From positions 74,792 to 138,791 of the forward strand of contig DKDJ01000012.1 of assembly GCA_002451795.1 (NCBI GenBank): DNA of 64,000 nucleotides, written 5' to 3'. Source of the DNA: Bacteroidales bacterium UBA6851. Its GTDB lineage: Bacteria > Bacteroidota > Bacteroidia > Bacteroidales > UBA932. Under the pieces are notes generated by a model. That model did no database searches and was not told where the DNA came from. It worked only from the letters and a program-made list of their open reading frames with translations. The position numbers and the translations under genes are program-made. Below, piece after piece: positions 32,815 to 41,714 of the stretch; within the stretch, counting starts at the first letter, position 1; the number at the start of each line of letters is the position of its first letter.

Positions 32815-33930
32815 TTAACGTTTGAGCTGCTGACTTGAAAGGTTGAGGGAATAGCTGAATGTCCTGCTGCCATGATAATAGTTTATGGTAAGAGTGGTTG
32901 GACTAGTGAAGTAGATGCTATTGAGCAGTCTGTCTTTATACTTGTCCTTGCACTGCGGTTCTGCCCATGCGAGGGTATATGCTCCGTCTGCCTTCTGCTT
33001 GACCACTATTACAGTATATCCCATGATGTCTATGATTGCGGCTGTGTATTTGGCAGACTGCTGTTTCCCCTTTACCGTGGTGAATTTCTCTGAGAGTGAA
33101 CAAACCTCTGGAAGTGAAATAAAGTGTATCTGACGGGCATCCTTGAGTGCGGAAGGGTTCTCTTCCTGCCACTTCCGGATGGCGAGCTCGGTGTAGTACA
33201 CGTTATCGGGAATTTTCTCAAGTAGGGGATTACTCTGCAATTTGGACATCAGCAGCCTAATCTGCGGAGCTGAAGTATCGGCTGCAAAGTCATCTATCCT
33301 ACCTCTGATGCAGTATGGCTTGTCTTTGGACGGAACTGCTGTTCCCGTGAATGATACGCTGCCAGAAAGATAGTTGTCAGGGCAGAAATAAGCACTTATG
33401 AAGCTTGCCTGCGAAGATTCCTTGTCATCTGCGAGCAGGTTGAATGTGAAGTAAAACTCGTCTCTGAGACGGAATGTGCTACATGAGTCTGCAAATCCGG
33501 TGATGTGCATGCCGTCTGCAAGGTTTAGCGGAAATTCAGAAGACTCCGGTTCTTTCCATGAACTGCCAGCTTTCACGGTGGAATATACTGTCAATGCTCC
33601 ATCGGAGTCAAGCCGTATGGCATAGATGTAATCTACTGTGTTTTTCCTCTCCCCGAATGCCCTGAACTCTCCTTCGCCGGGAATAAGGCCAGAGATGATA
33701 TCTGCCGCTTCATCAAAAGAGTATGGCGATATGCTCAGAAGGGTGTCCCTACGCGCAGAAATCTCTGCGGCATATACAGAGGAAGGGTACTTTTTCAGGA
33801 ATTTGTCAAAAGCCTTGATGGTGGGCTTTGCGACAGCCTTCTCATAACTTCGTGTCTCACTCTTGGTCTGCGCGGAGGCTCCTGCGCATACAAGTGAGGC
33901 AAGTATTATTATGCTTATCAGTCGTTTCAT
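32815..33930 (-). CDS. Exported protein of unknown function
   Basis: 371 residues with a signal peptide (LISIIILASLVCAGASAQ). The first mature part has a TPR-like helical stretch (TIKAFDKFLKKYPSSVYAAE). The rest is predicted beta-rich and has no motif I recognise. Its start overlaps the stop of the dipeptidyl peptidase gene by four bases (ATGA), so it is translated from the same transcript; a role with the peptidase is possible but not shown. Confidence 0.8.
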   Translation of the reverse strand: MKRLISIIILASLVCAGASAQTKSETRSYEKAVAKPTIKAFDKFLKKYPSSVYAAEISARRDTLLSISPYSFDEAADIISGLIPGEGEFRAFGERKNTVDYIYAIRLDSDGALTVYSTVKAGSSWKEPESSEFPLNLADGMHITGFADSCSTFRLRDEFYFTFNLLADDKESSQASFISAYFCPDNYLSGSVSFTGTAVPSKDKPYCIRGRIDDFAADTSAPQIRLLMSKLQSNPLLEKIPDNVYYTELAIRKWQEENPSALKDARQIHFISLPEVCSLSEKFTTVKGKQQSAKYTAAIIDIMGYTVIVVKQKADGAYTLAWAEPQCKDKYKDRLLNSIYFTSPTTLTINYYHGSRTFSYSLNLSSQQLKR

Positions 33931-35816
33931 AAATATGTCTCGAAATAGTCAGTTATCTTCTCATACAGATGCAGTCTGGCCTTGCCAGTCATGTTATGCT
34001 TGTCAAGCGGATATGGGAAATAGTCAAGTGCTTTTCCTGCCTCTATCGCAGCCTGGACAAAGGATAATGAGTGCTGCCATACTACAGTGTCATCTTCTAC
34101 GCCTTGGCATATCAGCACCCTTCCGGTAAGGTTGGATGCCTTGGCGATGAGTGAAGTGGATTCGAATCCTTCAGGGTTGGTGTCAGGATTGTCCATATAG
34201 CGCTCTCCGTACATCACCTCGTACCATTTCCAGTCAATGACCGGCCCTCCAGCGACGGCTACTTTGAAGAAGCCAGGGTGGTCGCAGGCAAGTGTCAGGG
34301 TCATGAATCCTCCGTAACTCCAGCCGTGTACTCCTATTCTGTTTCGGTCAATACAAGGAAACCTTTCAAGCAGACTCTCTATGCCGGCCATCTGGTCTTC
34401 GCTCTCGGCTTTGCCGCACTCTCTGTTAATGGCTTTTTCGAAAGCTGCACCGCGGTTCTGTGTGCCACGGTTGTCCTGAACATACACGAAGTAGCCTTTC
34501 TGTGCCATCAGCATCTCCCACATCCTGACGTTCCCAAGCCAACTGTTGGTCACCAGCTGTGAGTGCGGGCCGCCATATACATAGACGATTAGCGGGTATT
34601 TCTTGGATGGATCGTAGTTGCGAGGGTAGAACAAACGGTAGTAGTTGTCCGTAACGGCGTCGGCGGATTTTACTGTGCCGATTTCGACCTGACACTGGGC
34701 ATATACGTCAAGCGGGTCAGTGGCCGATGCGATGTGCTCTATGAGTTTTCCCTCAGAGGAGCGAACTTGCGTTACGCCTGGGACATTGAGGCTGCTGTAC
34801 CTGTCAATGAACTTGCTGCAGTCGGCAGACATATTTATCTGGTGCCATCCAGTCTCTGGGGTAAGTCTCTGAGGCTTGAGTCGTCCGAAACTGTCATGAA
34901 TCTTCAGACGGAACAAGTGGTTCTCAATAGGGGAGACTTCGGCGGAGGTATAGTATACATATTTGCCATCATTAGCTACGTATGCCACGTCTGCGCTACA
35001 TTCTGTCAGTCTTTTGACTTTGCCGAGGGTGTCGCACAGGTATAGTGAGCGGAAACCGTCTCTGTTGTCCGTACGGTATATGAATTCGTAACTGTCCTTT
35101 ACGAAATACAATGGGTCAAGCGGCTCAATCCAACTGTTGTTGCGCTCGCTGAGGATGGTTCTGACGAAGTCTCCGTTGTCGGTGCGGTACATGTTAAGCC
35201 GCATTCTGTGCTGTACCCTATCAACGACCTGGACGAAGATATATTTTCCGTCCGGAGACCATGTCGGATTGGTGATATAGCGCTCGTCGTCGTAATCGGT
35301 GATTTTCAGTTCGGAAAGAATCTTCCCTGATTTGTTGCAGATGCATAATGACAGCTTTTCTGATGTCATGCCAGCCATAGGATAGCGAATCATTCTTGCC
35401 TCTCCAGTTCTTGACCTGATGTCGTATATTGGGTATTGGCTGACTCCTGATTCATCCTTGCGGTATACGGCAAGCCTGCTGCCGTCAGGGGAAGGAATAA
35501 CCCACCTGTTGCCACCGAATTCATTGCGGCTTACAGTCTGTCCATAGACTATGCCCTCCTTGTCGGAGACTGGAAGGGTATAGTCTGGCGCAGGAGCGCG
35601 CTTGATGGTTTTGGTCAATTCCCCGTTTGCATCCCAGAAAAGCCTCGTGCTGGATGGATACATGGCTGAAGACTTGGCACCTGCGATTTCTTCCACGGTG
35701 AGTAGCCTTGCGCGTGGGTTTCCTGCCGGGTGAGTGTCAATGATAGTCTGTGCTTTACTAGCAAAAGGAATCGCCACAAAAGTGGCGATTAAAAAGGAAT
35801 ATGCGAATTTGTTCAT
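33927..35816 (-). CDS. Dipeptidyl peptidase IV-like S9 serine peptidase
   Basis: 629 residues with an exported N-terminus (FAYSFLIATFVAIPFASKAQ). Residues about 60-380 form the beta-propeller (PTWSPDGKYIFVQVVD is one blade). The C-terminal alpha/beta-hydrolase has the nucleophile in GVHGWSYGGFMTLTLA, the Asp in GVEDDTVVWQHS and the His in PLDKHNMTG. Length is somewhat below the usual 700. It removes dipeptides, typically X-Pro, in the periplasm. One base after the stop of the preceding gene. Confidence 0.93.
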   Translation of the reverse strand: MNKFAYSFLIATFVAIPFASKAQTIIDTHPAGNPRARLLTVEEIAGAKSSAMYPSSTRLFWDANGELTKTIKRAPAPDYTLPVSDKEGIVYGQTVSRNEFGGNRWVIPSPDGSRLAVYRKDESGVSQYPIYDIRSRTGEARMIRYPMAGMTSEKLSLCICNKSGKILSELKITDYDDERYITNPTWSPDGKYIFVQVVDRVQHRMRLNMYRTDNGDFVRTILSERNNSWIEPLDPLYFVKDSYEFIYRTDNRDGFRSLYLCDTLGKVKRLTECSADVAYVANDGKYVYYTSAEVSPIENHLFRLKIHDSFGRLKPQRLTPETGWHQINMSADCSKFIDRYSSLNVPGVTQVRSSEGKLIEHIASATDPLDVYAQCQVEIGTVKSADAVTDNYYRLFYPRNYDPSKKYPLIVYVYGGPHSQLVTNSWLGNVRMWEMLMAQKGYFVYVQDNRGTQNRGAAFEKAINRECGKAESEDQMAGIESLLERFPCIDRNRIGVHGWSYGGFMTLTLACDHPGFFKVAVAGGPVIDWKWYEVMYGERYMDNPDTNPEGFESTSLIAKASNLTGRVLICQGVEDDTVVWQHSLSFVQAAIEAGKALDYFPYPLDKHNMTGKARLHLYEKITDYFETYL

Positions 35817-35817
35817 G

Positions 35818-36240
35818 TCAGTCTGTAACTACTATTGGTATATCACTTGACGTGGATTCAATATCGCGTACTGATACTATCTTGTCGACGATATAATGCT
35901 GCATGCCTCTCCATGGGAGCCACCCGTTGTATTCCTTGTAATGGAGTTCAACGAATTTGCCGCTACATCTCATCAGCGAGTCGGCTACGTTCCTATCGGT
36001 GACAGAGAAGTTGAACTCATTGGACTGGATATTGCCACCCTTGGTGGCGCTATTGAAACCTGTCTGGATAAGACGTCCCTCGTATGTTTTCCAGACCCAT
36101 CCCTTGTAGACGATCTGATTCAACTCTCCTGCCTTGACTCCTTCTCCGAAGACAAAGTAGAACTTGAAATAGAAGAATATCGCAAGTGCTACAGCCACGA
36201 TTGCGCCTATCCAACTGAAAATTTTCCCTTTCTTTGTCAT
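35818..36240 (-). CDS. Conserved membrane-anchored protein of unknown function
   Basis: 140 residues from the ATG at 36240 (MTKKGKIFSWIGAIV). One N-terminal membrane helix (IGAIVAVALAIFFYFKFYFV) precedes a small beta-rich domain with ELNQIVYKGWVWKTYEGRLI and WRGMQHYIVDKIVSV. Proteins of this type are common in Bacteroidales and are sometimes named 6-phosphogluconate dehydrogenase in databases, which the sequence does not support. One base before the peptidase gene, so cotranscribed. Confidence 0.82.
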   Translation of the reverse strand: MTKKGKIFSWIGAIVAVALAIFFYFKFYFVFGEGVKAGELNQIVYKGWVWKTYEGRLIQTGFNSATKGGNIQSNEFNFSVTDRNVADSLMRCSGKFVELHYKEYNGWLPWRGMQHYIVDKIVSVRDIESTSSDIPIVVTD

Positions 36241-36300
36241 AACAATACAGTATTTATTGTACAATGATAGCAATAAAATCTATCAAAGCCAAATGTCGGA

Positions 36301-37593
36301 CTATTTGCGCCTTCCGTGCTTCTTGCGCTTTCCGGATGTCAGCCTTATTGCCACGAGCGCGCCAAGAATTACAACTACGCCTCCGACGAGTACGTATGTC
36401 CACACATTGGCATTGTCTCCTTTGACTCTTGACCACATCTTCATAAGGGCCTCTGTACGATCTCCGCTATCATGCATCATGCCACATCTTGCTATCACGG
36501 ATGCGTCAGGGTACATTACAGGGTTGAGACATACGCTGTCGGCCTTCTCGCCAAAGAAATAAGTCGCATCCAGAGGTCCGAATGAGTCCGGATCCTCCAT
36601 CTCCGAGAGAATCTCGTCTCCGCCGAGTGCGCTAACATATCCGATTACGTCCATGTTGCGTACGGCGTTCTCCGGCTTGCAGAGGAAGTTGATGAAGTAG
36701 CTTGCAGCCTTGGTATTCTTGGCATATTTAGGGATGAGCCATCCGTCGAACCATACGGTGCTGCCTTCCTTAGGTACGGCATATCTCAGTTCAACACCCA
36801 TCTCGGCAGCCTCGTCAATAGCCCACTGTGCGTCTCCGCTCCATGAGAGGTTTATCCAGGCGCGCTCCTTTGTCATCTGCTCTTTACCGAAATCAGCTTC
36901 CCATCCAGCTACTCCGTCCTTGAATGAGTTGAGGTATGCTTCCACCTTGGCGATAGACTCGTCGGAACTATCGAGGGCTATGGAATTGATACTTTTCTCG
37001 CCTGAAGCGATAGCGTCCTTGTTGATGGCTATGAGTAGGGAAGTATATACATCTCTGAATGCATCCTTCATGAGGATCTTGCCTGCAAATTTAGGATTCC
37101 TTAGTACTTCCCAAGACTGTGCCTCTTCGTCCGTGACATATTTCGGGTTGTAGATGATACCGGTGGTTCCCCACATATAAGGGACAGCGTAGTCATTAGC
37201 ATCCTTTCCGTGAGCCTCGACATTGGACATGAGTCCCTGCATAAAAGGAGCTACTCCGTCAAGGTAATTGGTGGTGCTGCCGAAATCCTTGTTGATAGGC
37301 AGGAGGAGGTCTTTCTCAAGCATCCTTTCGATGATGTAATCTGAAGGGCAGATGACATCATAGTCTTCGTGTCCTAGCTCGATCTTGGAGAGCATGGTCT
37401 CGTTGATATCGAAAGTCTGGTAGATTATCTTGACAGGTTCTCCTGTTTCCTGCTCGTACCACTGTTCGAATTCTCCAAGGAGTTCCTCGTCAATGTAGTC
37501 GGCCCAGTTGTAGACCTTGAGGATGTGGCTCCTGTCTTCGGAGCATGCGCAGAGCATGGCAGCCGCTGCGATAATGGCTAGAATCTTCTTCAT
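36301..37593 (-). CDS. potD: Spermidine/putrescine-binding protein PotD with C-terminal membrane anchor
   Basis: 430 residues. Lipobox MLCACSEDRS near residue 17. The binding domain has KVYNWADYIDEELLGEFEQW near the start, PYMWGTTGIIYNPKY and WSGDAQWAIDEAAEMG, as in PotD/PotF. Unusually, the last 40 residues form a hydrophobic helix (VWTYVLVGGVVVILGALVAI) followed by a basic tail, so the protein appears anchored at both ends. Last gene of the polyamine uptake operon. Confidence 0.93.
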   Translation of the reverse strand: MKKILAIIAAAAMLCACSEDRSHILKVYNWADYIDEELLGEFEQWYEQETGEPVKIIYQTFDINETMLSKIELGHEDYDVICPSDYIIERMLEKDLLLPINKDFGSTTNYLDGVAPFMQGLMSNVEAHGKDANDYAVPYMWGTTGIIYNPKYVTDEEAQSWEVLRNPKFAGKILMKDAFRDVYTSLLIAINKDAIASGEKSINSIALDSSDESIAKVEAYLNSFKDGVAGWEADFGKEQMTKERAWINLSWSGDAQWAIDEAAEMGVELRYAVPKEGSTVWFDGWLIPKYAKNTKAASYFINFLCKPENAVRNMDVIGYVSALGGDEILSEMEDPDSFGPLDATYFFGEKADSVCLNPVMYPDASVIARCGMMHDSGDRTEALMKMWSRVKGDNANVWTYVLVGGVVVILGALVAIRLTSGKRKKHGRRK

Positions 37594-37594
37594 T

Positions 37595-38398
37595 TTATTT
37601 GTCTTGTTTGTTTGTGTTGCGGATTTGTCTTATGTTGATGATTATGAGGAGAATCAGTACCGTGAGGAACATTATCGTGATCAGCGGCCTGAACTCTGGC
37701 GTAAGGCCTCCCTTACGGGCGTCTGCATAAATATAGGTGGACAATGTGTCTAGTCCGATGGTCCCTCTTGTGAAGAATGTGACTGCAAAGTCATCAAGTG
37801 ACATGGTGAAGGCCAATATGAATCCTGATACCATGCCTGGGCGGAGCATAGGTGCCAATACCTTGCGAAGCGCCTGGGCGGGAGTGGCTCCGAGATCCAG
37901 TGCAGCTTCATAGATGTTGGGGTTCATGCTGGTGAGTTTCGGCAGTACGCTGAGTACGACATAAGGTGTACAGAACGTTATATGAGCCAGAATTACAGTC
38001 ACATACCCTTGGGTCACATGAAGGAATACGAAAAGCAGGAAGAGGGACACACCGGTGATGATATCAGGGTTGATCATCGGGATATTGTTGAGGAATGTCA
38101 TGGCTCCACGCTTACGTCCGCGGAGGTTGTGTATTCCTATTGCCGCGAGAGTCCCGAGTATTGTAGATACTCCGGCAGCAATAAGCGCTATGATGAGCGT
38201 GTTCTTTACCGCAGACATCAATGTGCCTGTTCCCTGCATGTCTCCAGTGAAGAGATTGGAGTACAGTCTGGTGGAGAACCCTGTCCAGTTGCCCAGTACC
38301 TTACTCTCGGTAAATGAGAATACGGCTATGAAAAAGATAGGGGCATACAAGAGGAAAAGCAGTATCCAGATGTATGTTTTAGCTAAAAATTTCTTCAT
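37595..38398 (-). CDS. potC: Spermidine/putrescine ABC permease PotC
   Basis: 267 residues with six membrane helices and the permease motif EAALDLGATPAQALRKVLAPM that contacts PotA. Forms the membrane channel with PotB for polyamine import. One base from potD and overlapping potB by one base. Confidence 0.95.
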   Translation of the reverse strand: MKKFLAKTYIWILLFLLYAPIFFIAVFSFTESKVLGNWTGFSTRLYSNLFTGDMQGTGTLMSAVKNTLIIALIAAGVSTILGTLAAIGIHNLRGRKRGAMTFLNNIPMINPDIITGVSLFLLFVFLHVTQGYVTVILAHITFCTPYVVLSVLPKLTSMNPNIYEAALDLGATPAQALRKVLAPMLRPGMVSGFILAFTMSLDDFAVTFFTRGTIGLDTLSTYIYADARKGGLTPEFRPLITIMFLTVLILLIIINIRQIRNTNKQDK

Positions 38399-39168
38399 TA
38401 TACTAGCCCTCCTTCTGTCGTTTCCTTATCACTGCCCTGGAAAAGACTTGTCACACCTATGATTACAAGCATGATAAGTGCAAGGGCTGCGCCATAGTTC
38501 CACATAGAGGAGTTGATATTCTCCTGAATGATAGTACCGAAAAGCTTAATCTTGTTGTTGGTGAGAAATTCCGAGATGGCGAACGTGCTCACGGTAGGCA
38601 TGAATACCATCAGTACACCACTAGTGACTCCAGGCATGGAAAGGGGAACAATTATCTTCCAGAATACTTTCCAAGGAGTGGCGCCAAGGTCCTGCGCTGC
38701 CTCTGCGTATGATTTGTCCATCTTGTTGAGTACATTATAGATAGGGTAAATCATGAAAGGTAGATAATCGTACACCATTCCATATAGCAGAGTGCCTTTC
38801 CCGAGTTGGATGCCGAGTACGTTGAACAACTCGGCAGTAGCGAGTGTCCTCATGAGAGCATTGATCCACATCGGCATAATGAAAAGCACTATCGTAACAG
38901 CGCTGCGGTTGTATTCCTTGTTGGAAAGAATCCACGCCGCCGGGTATCCGATGAGTATGCATAGCAGTGTAGTCTCTATGGCAATCTCTATGGATACTGC
39001 AAATGTGCTGAGGGCGTCCGAGTCAGTGAAGAACTTGGTGATATTGCTTAGCGTGAAGTGCCCCGCTCCATCCTGAAGTGCATACACGAGCACAAGCAGC
39101 AGGGGCAGTACCACGAAAATCACCAGAAAGATGAAATAGGGTAAAGCCCACGAACTTCTTTTATTCAT
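38398..39168 (-). CDS. potB: Spermidine/putrescine ABC permease PotB
   Basis: 256 residues, six membrane helices, ABC permease loop EAAQDLGATPWKVFWKIIVP. Overlaps potA by eight bases and potC by one base, so the operon is translationally coupled. Confidence 0.95.
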   Translation of the reverse strand: MNKRSSWALPYFIFLVIFVVLPLLLVLVYALQDGAGHFTLSNITKFFTDSDALSTFAVSIEIAIETTLLCILIGYPAAWILSNKEYNRSAVTIVLFIMPMWINALMRTLATAELFNVLGIQLGKGTLLYGMVYDYLPFMIYPIYNVLNKMDKSYAEAAQDLGATPWKVFWKIIVPLSMPGVTSGVLMVFMPTVSTFAISEFLTNNKIKLFGTIIQENINSSMWNYGAALALIMLVIIGVTSLFQGSDKETTEGGLV

Positions 39169-40549
39169 TTGCTTTATAGAGCTTTATGTCCTTTGGTGCG
39201 AAATTGATACCCACAAGGTCCCCCTTGTCCCAAATATCATTGGTGTCTACCCAGATATGATCTCCCTCATCGGTAAGGATAGTAAGGTGGTAGTGGTCTC
39301 CTTTATAGAGAAGGAAGTGGACTTCTCCCCACAACTTTCCGTCTTCCTGATGGTCGGTGAGGTCAACCTTGTCAAAATCCACACGGGCTTTTACCTTGTC
39401 TCCGGGCTTGAACTCTGTTTGAGGCTCGCACTCAAACTCCTCTCCGAGAAGAGCGACATGGCTTTCGTCGATAATTTCAGCCTCGAAAGAGTTGAAACTG
39501 CGCTCCTTGTGCATGACCTGTATGTCGTTAGGACGAATAATAAGACCGACTTCTGACTCTGGTGCGAATGCGTTGTAGTCCTGAATCATAAGTTCGTATC
39601 CCGTGTCCGTGTCCACAAACATCTCGTAATGCACGCCCTTGAAAGTGCACGACTTGACCTTGGCGGTGAATTGGGCGCCTTCGGTGCGGTTCATGATATA
39701 TATGTCTTCTGGACGAATCACCACGTCCACATCGACATTCTCTCCGAATCCTTCATCTACACAGTCAAACTCGTGTCCGGCGAACTCTACCTTGCGGTCC
39801 ATGAGCATCTTGCCGTTGAGGATGTTGGACTCTCCGATAAAATCTGCCACAAATGAATTCTGGGGCTCGTTGTATATATCAGTAGGCGTTCCAATCTGCT
39901 GTATCTTGCCCTCATTCATCACCACAATGGTATCAGAAAGGGTAAGTGCTTCCTCCTGATCATGAGTAACGTAAATAAATGTGATACCGAGCTTCTTGTG
40001 CATTTCTTTAAGCTCTATCTGCATATCCTTGCGCATCTTGAGATCAAGAGCTGCAAGCGGCTCGTCAAGAAGAAGTATCTGAGGCTGGTTGACAAGTGCC
40101 CTTGCTATGGCAACCCTCTGCTGCTGACCACCGGAAAGAGATTCCACGTCACGATCCTCATAGTCAGTCATACTTACCATCTTGAGCACCTTACGGACTT
40201 TCCTGTCTATTTCATCTTCCGGGGTTTTCTGGAGTTTCAGGCCGAAAGCTATGTTGTCATAGACATCAAGGTGAGGGAACAATGCATACCTCTGGAATAC
40301 AGTGTTGAATGGTCTCTTGTAGGGCGGAAGCGAAGCAATGTCCTTCCCCTCAAGCAGAACGGCACCACTGTCCGGGGATAGGAATCCGGCGAGAATCCTA
40401 AGAGTCGTGGTCTTGCCACATCCGGATGGACCAAGTAGCGTGACAAATTCTCCTTTACGTATATCAAGACTGATGTCGTCAAGGATGGTCTTGCCACCCA
40501 ATGACTTGCTGACATTCTGCAGCGAAAGAATAATATTTGACTGAACCAT
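39161..40549 (-). CDS. potA: Polyamine ABC transporter ATPase PotA with extended C-terminus
   Basis: 462 residues, about 90 longer than usual PotA. ATPase domain 1-240: Walker A GPSGCGKTT, signature LSGGQQQRVAIA, Walker B ILLLDEPLAALDLK, His switch FIYVTHDQEEAL. After it a TOBE domain (about 270-360, VDVVIRPEDIYIM) is followed by a second similar acidic segment (about 365-460, VGLIIRPNDIQVM appears to start a repeat). The extra part may sense substrate or regulate the ATPase. ATP hydrolysis drives polyamine uptake. Confidence 0.94.
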   Translation of the reverse strand: MVQSNIILSLQNVSKSLGGKTILDDISLDIRKGEFVTLLGPSGCGKTTTLRILAGFLSPDSGAVLLEGKDIASLPPYKRPFNTVFQRYALFPHLDVYDNIAFGLKLQKTPEDEIDRKVRKVLKMVSMTDYEDRDVESLSGGQQQRVAIARALVNQPQILLLDEPLAALDLKMRKDMQIELKEMHKKLGITFIYVTHDQEEALTLSDTIVVMNEGKIQQIGTPTDIYNEPQNSFVADFIGESNILNGKMLMDRKVEFAGHEFDCVDEGFGENVDVDVVIRPEDIYIMNRTEGAQFTAKVKSCTFKGVHYEMFVDTDTGYELMIQDYNAFAPESEVGLIIRPNDIQVMHKERSFNSFEAEIIDESHVALLGEEFECEPQTEFKPGDKVKARVDFDKVDLTDHQEDGKLWGEVHFLLYKGDHYHLTILTDEGDHIWVDTNDIWDKGDLVGINFAPKDIKLYKANE

Positions 40550-40552
40550 CTC

Positions 40553-41566
40553 CTACCAGAGTTTGAGACTGAATTCGTATTTTGCACCTAACATCACGCT
40601 GAAACTGTCGAGTAGGGAATCGTATCCAGCAGTTGCGTGCAGGCGAAGAGACTGAGAGTCGACGATAGGGTAGAACTGTGCCACTGCGGCCACTTTATAA
40701 CTTTCCGGGAGAATGCCGTTCTTGTCCGCTGTCGTGTATGTTGAACGCAAAGAAACATCATATTTCTCGCTTGGAGCGTACTGTACGCGGGCCTGATACG
40801 TGTCGCCCGGAGCTATGCTCCAGTCTCCATCAGTGTAGAATCCTACGTTGTTAAAGTAATCAATAGTGAGTGTCCAGTCTCCGAGGTAAACTTGAGTTCC
40901 AAGGGTCAGGACCTTTTCAAATGAATTTTTCTCGCTTTCGAGAGCGGAGTAATTCCAAATGGTGGCGAAATGATCGTATTCAGCCCTCCATTCCGCTGAA
41001 TATGCCCAAAGGTTACTACTGAAGGGATGCTCTCCGTAAGGAGATGATACCATCTGGAGACTGAAAGTGTTGGTCTCTGAAGGAAGTGTGTAACTCAGTT
41101 TTCCTCCCCACTGGTAGCATGACAGACCATCGAAATAAGGAGAAGAAACGGCCGAATAGACATCCCAGTCCCACTCGTCAAGCTCGAATCCACCTGTGCT
41201 GATGAAGTCTTTTCCGAGAGTGAGGGTCCAATTTCCGAATGAAATGTCGGCATAGCAGTAGTTTAGCCAGTTGATTTCATCCGAACGTCCCAGATTTTGG
41301 TAAGGCCATTTGATGCCGTCGGAACTTACCCATTGGTTACATACAAACCATGAGAAATGCTCGGACGCTGAGCCTTCGAATGTTGTACAGAATAATGAAT
41401 TGCCAAAGTCGAAACCCATTTCGGAATCGCCGAAATAGTAAGATGGTTTCAAATCAAGGCGCGAAATAAGCTTAACCTCGGCGTAACTACCGAGATTGTC
41501 AGCCTCTTGCGAGTGCGCAAGAGAGCAGAGCAGCAATGCTGCAATCGAATAAAGTAGTTTCTTCAT
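40553..41566 (-). CDS. Outer-membrane beta-barrel, probable porin of the polyamine operon
   Basis: 337 residues with a signal peptide ending near SLAHSQ. The mature protein has alternating aromatic strands (SWFVCNQWVSSDGIKW, WTLTLGKDFISTGGF, LGDWTLTIDYFNNVGFY) and ends in an aromatic residue (YEFSLKLW), typical of an outer-membrane barrel. It begins the operon, three bases before potA, so it is probably the outer-membrane entry route for polyamines. That role is inferred from position. Confidence 0.82.
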   Translation of the reverse strand: MKKLLYSIAALLLCSLAHSQEADNLGSYAEVKLISRLDLKPSYYFGDSEMGFDFGNSLFCTTFEGSASEHFSWFVCNQWVSSDGIKWPYQNLGRSDEINWLNYCYADISFGNWTLTLGKDFISTGGFELDEWDWDVYSAVSSPYFDGLSCYQWGGKLSYTLPSETNTFSLQMVSSPYGEHPFSSNLWAYSAEWRAEYDHFATIWNYSALESEKNSFEKVLTLGTQVYLGDWTLTIDYFNNVGFYTDGDWSIAPGDTYQARVQYAPSEKYDVSLRSTYTTADKNGILPESYKVAAVAQFYPIVDSQSLRLHATAGYDSLLDSFSVMLGAKYEFSLKLW

Positions 41567-41603
41567 TTCTAAACATAAAAAAGGGTTTAGTTAAACTTGG
41601 CCG

Positions 41604-41611
41604 CGAAGATA
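41604..41611 (-). promoter_or_regulatory. Promoter -7 element of the polyamine operon
   Basis: TATCTTCG on the minus strand, 37 bases before the barrel ATG, matches TAnnTTTG with one mismatch. No clear -33 box. Confidence 0.45.
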
Positions 41612-41651
41612 CAAAAAAAAGAATTTTAATTATTGGTTTGCTTGGAAAAAA

Positions 41652-41684
41652 TTGGGTTCATAGATAGGAAAATTTTTATCTTTG
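41652..41684 (+). promoter_or_regulatory. Promoter of the aminotransferase gene
   Basis: TTG at 41652-41654 and TATCTTTG at 41677-41684 (22 bases apart) fit the Bacteroidota promoter. The ATG at 41715 is about 30 bases downstream. Confidence 0.65.
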
Positions 41685-41714
41685 TAAGATTGTGCTTATT
41701 TATTCTGACTTTAT

